Shown piece after piece: positions 59,284-64,000 of a stretch of DNA of 64,000 nucleotides. Below the pieces are notes generated by a model. That model made no database searches. It was not told the DNA's origin and was given only the letters and a program-made list of their open reading frames with translations. The position numbers and the translations under genes are program-made. How positions within the stretch are numbered: the first letter of the stretch is position 1; every line of letters starts with the position of its first letter. Source of the stretch: Ptiloglossa arizonensis (lineage: Eukaryota; Arthropoda; Insecta; Hymenoptera; Colletidae); the NCBI RefSeq assembly GCF_051014685.1, contig NC_135058.1:14820811-14884810 (forward strand), in the 5' to 3' direction.

Positions 59284-61716
59284 ATGAGTCGATATCCGAA
59301 TCGAAAGTACAACTGTATTTGTTTCAGGCAAGCGGCATCCATCCGTCGAAAAAAGAAGAAAAGTGTTAAGAAGAAACAGGAGAAAAGAGAACAATCGTGG
59401 TTCAAAGAGTCGCGTAAATCGAGAAAATCGATCGGAGGCGTTGCGAACACGGGAACATTCGACAAGGATGCGGTCTTGTGCCAATATCTGATAGCCGAGC
59501 ATTTTGTTAAAAGTATTCTACAGTGGAAATGTCCAATCCCCAAGTCGGAGTTTAGCGATGTCGCGGAGGTGTTAGTTAAACGTCTAGCCGATACCCTCGA
59601 GTACACTACACCGCAGCAAGAGGATCGTAAGTCGCAACAGTTACGTTTCTTAGCGGATGTGGTAGCCTGCTGGATATGCGGTGTGATGTCGGAAGTTGCG
59701 GAACGTCAAAAGGATAAGCTGGAAGAACGGTGTAAAAGGAAAGAAGAGGAGATGAAGGCGGCAGAGGAGGAAGAGGAGAGTGACGACGAAGACGAGGACG
59801 AGGAGAAGGTGGAGGAGGAGGAGGAGGAGGAGGAGGAGGTGGAGGAGGAGGAGGAGGAGGAGGAGGAGGAGGAGGAGGAGGAGGAGGAGGAGGAGGAGGA
59901 GGAGGAGGAGGAGGAGGACAAGGACAAGGACAAGGACGAAGACAGGGACAGAGATTCGGATTGGTTTCAGGATGAAACCGACGATGACAAAGATGAAGGA
60001 GACAAAGTGGCGGAAACTCCCGACGTTGTCACCAGGGAACCAGAAATGGTGGGAACACAGGATGTAGACGAGGCTGAGACACCGGGTACCAAGGAAATCA
60101 AAGATGAACCCGAAACGGTAAAGGACAAAGAAGTGGACAAAGAGGACGTTACGGTTACAACGGAGAAACCGGTCGAGGCGGAAACGGAAACAAAACCGAT
60201 CGAAGTGGCGGAAGTAGTGACCGAGACGGAACCGGACGTGGATGCAGCGGCGCAAGTGGAAGCGAAAGGAGCGGCGGAGGCGGAAACCGAAGTGAAAGAG
60301 GAAGCGAAAGCGGAAGGGGAAGCAGAAACGAAAGCAAAAGCGGAGGAGGAAGCGAAAGCACTAGCGGAAGCGGAAGCGAAAGCAAAGGCGGAGGAGGAAG
60401 CGAAAGAAAAGGCGGAGGAGGAAGCGAAAGCAAAGGCGGAGGAGGAAGCGAAAGAAAAGGCGGAGGAGGAAGCGAAAGCAAAGGCGGAGGAGGAAGCGAA
60501 AGCAAAGGCGGAGGAGGAAGCGAAAGAAAAGGCGGAGGAGGAAGCGAAAGCACTAGCGGAAGCGGAAGCTAAAGAAAAGGCGGAGGAGGAAGCGAAAGCA
60601 AAGGCGGAGGAGGAAGCGAAAGAAAAGGCGGAGGAGGAAGCGAAAGCACTAGCGGAAGCGGAAGCTAAAGAAAAGGCGGAGGAGGAAGCGAAAGCACTAG
60701 CGGAAGAGGAAACGAAAGCACAAGCGGAAGAGGAAACGAAAGCACAAGCGGAAGAGGAAAAGAAAGCAGAAGTACCAGGGAGAAAGGAAGCGGGAGAGGA
60801 ATCGAAAGCACAGGTAGTAAAGGAAGCAAAAGCACAGGAGGAACTTGAAGTGGTAGCACAACCGGAAGTGGAAGCAGTACCATCACCGGAAGTGAAAGTG
60901 ACAGCACATTCGGATGCGGAAGCGCCGGCGCAAGTAGAAGTGGAAGCGAAAGAGGACGAGGAAACGAAAGAGAAAGCAGAAGTAGAAACCGCAATTGAAA
61001 AAGAAACGGTGGAGGCGGGGGCAGTGGTTCCTGTGGCCAAAGACGCAGAAAAAGTTGAAACAGGAGCCCTGAAAGATAAGTTACCAGCTGAAAGTTTGAA
61101 GGATTTGTTCAAAACTGATCTACCATTTGTTACGTTCGGTAAGATTATCGATACCATTTATCAAATGATTGCGAGTACTCCGGAAAATATGGGCGAAGAT
61201 CCAATAACAAACGGTATACATCGTGTGATTTACGAGAAGTTAACCAACATCGTGTTGTTGGAGGACCCGCAACTCTTAACGGAAGAACTGAAAGACATCA
61301 TGGATGTGGTGTGCGGAAAAATCGCAAATTGGTTGAGATCCGTTCTGACTGAATCACAGATTGCGTTCGTGCAGCAATACATACCGGTGGTGGAATCCAA
61401 GGAAATCAGAGATTGGACAAAATGGCTGAAGAGTATCAGCGACGCGGCTATAAACTGGAATATATGGATACGTAAAGTGATCGAGGAGATCGTTGAGATG
61501 AAAAGGGCAAAGATCACTCGCGGTGAATGGCACGATTGGACAAAATCTATCGACACTGGAGCTCTGCTTTGGAGGAGATTTCATCTGCAAACTGTACACC
61601 AAGCGCATCGTAACGTTACGATGCTGATCGGTCGGCGCGTCGTTAAGACAGGAACAAAGGGAAAAACCCCCTATACTTCTGAACAGCTGATCAACACTAC
61701 GGAACTCAACACATGA
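59284..61716 (+). CDS. Unrecognised 810-aa protein with Glu/Asp tract and KAEEEAK repeat
   Basis: One long exon begins MSRYPNRKYNCICF. A good acceptor (TGTATTTGTTTCAG ending at 59329) lies inside the frame, so the first ~15 codons may be intronic and the true start upstream. Order along the protein: a basic N-terminus; a folded-looking helical segment at about residues 55-145 (with LRFLADVVACWICGVMSEV); an acidic Glu/Asp tract at about 157-222; a charged linker; about eighteen 8-residue repeats of type AKxKAEEE at about 340-495, predicted to form a long charged helix; and a conserved-looking Trp-rich C-terminal domain at about 600-810 (including DVVCGKIANWLRSVL and WTKWLKSISDAAINWNIWIR). Automatic names such as axoneme-associated mst101-like would rest on the repeat alone. 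The long non-repeat ends and intact frame argue that it is a real gene. Confidence 0.8.
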   Translation: MSRYPNRKYNCICFRQAASIRRKKKKSVKKKQEKREQSWFKESRKSRKSIGGVANTGTFDKDAVLCQYLIAEHFVKSILQWKCPIPKSEFSDVAEVLVKRLADTLEYTTPQQEDRKSQQLRFLADVVACWICGVMSEVAERQKDKLEERCKRKEEEMKAAEEEEESDDEDEDEEKVEEEEEEEEEVEEEEEEEEEEEEEEEEEEEEEEEEEDKDKDKDEDRDRDSDWFQDETDDDKDEGDKVAETPDVVTREPEMVGTQDVDEAETPGTKEIKDEPETVKDKEVDKEDVTVTTEKPVEAETETKPIEVAEVVTETEPDVDAAAQVEAKGAAEAETEVKEEAKAEGEAETKAKAEEEAKALAEAEAKAKAEEEAKEKAEEEAKAKAEEEAKEKAEEEAKAKAEEEAKAKAEEEAKEKAEEEAKALAEAEAKEKAEEEAKAKAEEEAKEKAEEEAKALAEAEAKEKAEEEAKALAEEETKAQAEEETKAQAEEEKKAEVPGRKEAGEESKAQVVKEAKAQEELEVVAQPEVEAVPSPEVKVTAHSDAEAPAQVEVEAKEDEETKEKAEVETAIEKETVEAGAVVPVAKDAEKVETGALKDKLPAESLKDLFKTDLPFVTFGKIIDTIYQMIASTPENMGEDPITNGIHRVIYEKLTNIVLLEDPQLLTEELKDIMDVVCGKIANWLRSVLTESQIAFVQQYIPVVESKEIRDWTKWLKSISDAAINWNIWIRKVIEEIVEMKRAKITRGEWHDWTKSIDTGALLWRRFHLQTVHQAHRNVTMLIGRRVVKTGTKGKTPYTSEQLINTTELNT
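59811..59918. repeat. (GGA)n trinucleotide repeat coding poly-Glu
   Basis: About 36 nearly pure GAG codons (two GTG interruptions) lie within the 810-aa frame. Such runs are length-variable, and the exact Glu count should not be trusted. Confidence 0.95.
60341..60765. repeat. 24-bp coding minisatellite (AKxKAEEE)
   Basis: About eighteen tandem 24-bp units, alternating AKAKAEEE, AKEKAEEE and ALAEAEAK variants, show higher-order block repetition. The units at the right end are more diverged (TKAQAEEE). Assembly collapse or expansion is possible here. Confidence 0.9.
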
Positions 61717-62006
61717 GATCGAACCACTCGTTCTTATATCTTTCGAATATATAGTATTTCCTGAGAAGTTGGGGTTACTCGAAGGTCGAGGTTCATAAAG
61801 AGGAAAATTAAAACGTCATAGAATTTCCTGTGAAACTTTTGACAAAGTAGAATAATCGTTCAAAGAACGAGTAAACGAGCGTGTGGAACGTCGAAGACCT
61901 CCGAATATTAACTTCGATTAATTTTCGAAAGATATTCTTTGAGATTTGACCTCGAACGATCTTGAGGAATCTTAATATCTTGGGTCACTGGATTCATTTA
62001 TGTATA

Positions 62007-62207
62007 AGCTAACGAGCCTAGTGACTTTCAATTCTTGGAAGCGATTTTGTCTGGAAAAAGTTGTATCTGTTAAAAAGTTTCCCTTATCGAAATAGAAGAA
62101 GATATCCGAAGCTGATAAGCCTAGTGACTTTCAATTCTTGTAAATAATTTTTTCTGGAACAGAGTTATATCGATTAAAAGATGTCCCTTATTGAAATAGA
62201 ATAAGAT
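62007..62207. repeat. Imperfect tandem duplication, two ~100-bp units, period 103 bp
   Basis: Unit 1 starts at 62007 and unit 2 at 62110. They share GCCTAGTGACTTTCAATTCT exactly, then TCTGGAA, a GTTATAT/GTTGTAT block and CCCTTAT-GAAATAGAA. Divergence suggests an old duplication. Confidence 0.85.
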
Positions 62208-62656
62208 TGATCTAAAACTATGATTTAAAAACCACTGGAACGAAGATGTCCACGTGGAAATATTAAAATGGGACACTTTACACGATTCACATATATTTAT
62301 GCAGGACGATCGTAAACCGTCGAGTCTATAGAATTTCGACCATTTAGTTTCCTTCGATACACGATTCAAATTTATGACCTGTATCCGATATTAAATTTAT
62401 AGTTTTTATCCTTTCACATTCGTGCGAAGATATCGCGTATCGAATTAACGATTTTGGGTTACTACTTATGAGTTTATGACCCACTTTGAACACTTTCACG
62501 CTTGAAATTTAGATTGGATTTATGGCCAAGTTTCGCTAACCGATATTCACTTTTCAAAAATGTTTGGCAAATTAAAAACGCACGGTGAAAAATATATTAA
62601 GAACAACTATTGCACCTGTAGATTCATAAGATTACTCGTATATACACGAGCGAATA

Positions 62657-62790
62657 TACAGGGTGTTATTGAACTGGTGACACGAGCCAAAAGGGGCTGA
62701 CTTTGCACGAAAAAATAAGACGAAGCTGTAAAGTGACACTTTTTCGACGAAGAAAAAAAATTCCAACGAATCGATGTTAAATATTCATAC
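62657..62790. mobile_element. Possible fragment of a dispersed insect repeat
   Basis: The block starts TACAGGGTGTTATTGAACTG and continues GACACGAGCCAAAAGGGGCT, then CACGAAAAAATAAGACG. This arrangement resembles end sequences of repeats common in hymenopteran genomes. No terminal repeats or coding capacity are visible, so the call rests on resemblance recalled rather than on an alignment. Confidence 0.3.
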
Positions 62791-64000
62791 GTATGCAGTT
62801 GCATATAATTTCATCCATGCCTACGTCTGAAGGATATCACTGAACTATTCGAATTGCTGTTTCGATTTCTTATTTTAGATACTAAGAGAAAACATTGAAA
62901 TAAAATTATTTGTCGAATTGGGTATAATAACGAACCATGACATTGTTAAATAAATAAAATGGTATACATGTACTTTTGAGTATTTATCGACTTTCTTATC
63001 AATAATGTAACATATTTACGCTAATCGTTTAATTTTGTTACAGATTAAACGTGAGAAAAACTATACGGAAATTTTTATGTTTTTGTAGCAACTGATGCTC
63101 AATAATGTGACAATTGATGCAGATTGTAACACGTTAGTTTTATTTTCTTTTAAATGGAACGATAGAAAAATTGTTGTATTTTTGCGTAGTTCTCGGGGAA
63201 TGAATTCTTCGTAATATTTACATGAAATATTTCTACAGGTTCGCATAGTTACACAAAAATTTATCACTAATGTGTAACTGAATTCAATAATGTCGTAAAT
63301 TTGTACTAATCTCGTTCAAGGACGGTTTCTCGAAACAAGTTTAAGTACTTGGTCATTGTGACGATGGAACGAGTAGCTCGATTACTCGAGTAAACTACTC
63401 GAGTACTCGACACAGCTCGGATCATTTCTGTTTGAGTACTATTTAGTAGCTCTGTACACATTACACCTACGTGTTTTCAAATCGGAATAGAATCGACCAG
63501 TAAATACATTTTAATATAAAATTTCGTTTAACGTTTTGAAACAACCACAACGAAGATGGACCAAACTTCCTCGTTATCGTTATCGTTAAATCTACCTTCT
63601 ATTTCTTTTAAGTGTCCATAACTTGGCAAAACAATGGACTTACGATAAAAAGTAGACACGATAAATATTAATGGAAAAAAATAATGTATTCACATGCCTA
63701 CACGTTACACGTATCAATACATTTGTACGAATCATCGTAAACTCAACATCGAACACTACTTATCCGTAATTAAAACATCGTACACCTGACACGAACAAGG
63801 CTAATGAATAATAAACGCAAAGTGTGGTGAATATGTCGCGAGATTGTTAAAATTTTCTACAGTATGCCCGTGCAATAATCACGTTTGTTAGAAAAGTGGG
63901 CAGTTGTACCAGAACACGTGCAAATTAATATCCATTAGGAGGTTTCGCTCGTTACATCGGTACTCGTTATAACCGAGTCCCCGCTGTATATTTATGAGGA

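Larger units (their letters stand above)
61717..64000. other. AT-rich intergenic DNA at the right end of the window
   Basis: There is no open frame above 82 codons and none is recognisable. The 3' UTR of the 810-aa gene must lie at the left. The region contains a two-copy ~103-bp tandem duplication (62007-62207) and a probable fragment of a dispersed insect repeat (62657-62790). Around 63,375-63,410 two ACTCGAGT palindromes stand close together, with no assigned function. Confidence 0.5.

Noticed and set aside
59650..61157. Leu-rich, Ser-rich and Pro-rich frames antisense or out of frame to the 810-aa gene
   Set aside because: Shadows of the GGA and KAEEEAK repeats.

Overview
The window is animal nuclear DNA, most likely from a hymenopteran insect and probably a bee. 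Genes are split by short GT-AG introns, intergenic DNA is AT-rich, and CpG density is strikingly bimodal. Every recognisable protein is of insect or metazoan type. I assembled the gene models by hand from splice sites, reading-frame phase and family knowledge. No database search was possible.

Layout. Positions 1 to about 12,400 are GC-rich and very CpG-dense. They hold one clear coding piece, the terminal exon of the COUP-TF nuclear receptor seven-up (3184-3458, +), with its upstream intron and a long downstream stretch in which all long ORFs look like by-products of base composition. From about 12.4 kb the DNA becomes AT-rich and holds six consecutive genes on the minus strand: sorbitol dehydrogenase (14665-21318, 8 exons, 350 aa), the RIOK2 atypical kinase (24196-26370, 5 exons, 515 aa), an unrecognised 968-aa protein with five copies of a TPxN...IKKSHKK module (29337-32388, 2 exons), DET1 (35409-37921, 8 exons, 555 aa), the RNF115/126-type E3 ligase Iruka (40415-46640, 8 exons, about 322 aa) and a single-pass membrane protein with a vWC domain and a PPPY tail, DGCR2/IDD-like (53735-56809, 6 exons, 615 aa). 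Two plus-strand genes close the window: a small protein with THEG-type repeats (58023-58904) and an 810-aa protein with a Glu/Asp tract and a long KAEEEAK repeat (59284-61716).

The genes do not form one pathway. DET1 and Iruka both act in ubiquitination, RIOK2 acts in 40S ribosome maturation, SORD in polyol metabolism and svp in transcription. The THEG-like and Glu-rich genes are neighbours, and the first is of a testis/sperm-associated family. Non-coding features include a clean 169-bp MITE with 68-bp inverted arms and TTA target duplications (52012-52180), a second decayed inverted-repeat element (49523-49889), several microsatellites and a ~103-bp tandem duplication near the right end.

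Most worth following up: the repeat-module protein at 29-32 kb, an in-frame alternative last exon inside the Iruka gene that would give a RING-less isoform, a GC-AG intron splitting the Iruka RING region from its upstream part, and the sharp CpG boundary next to seven-up.
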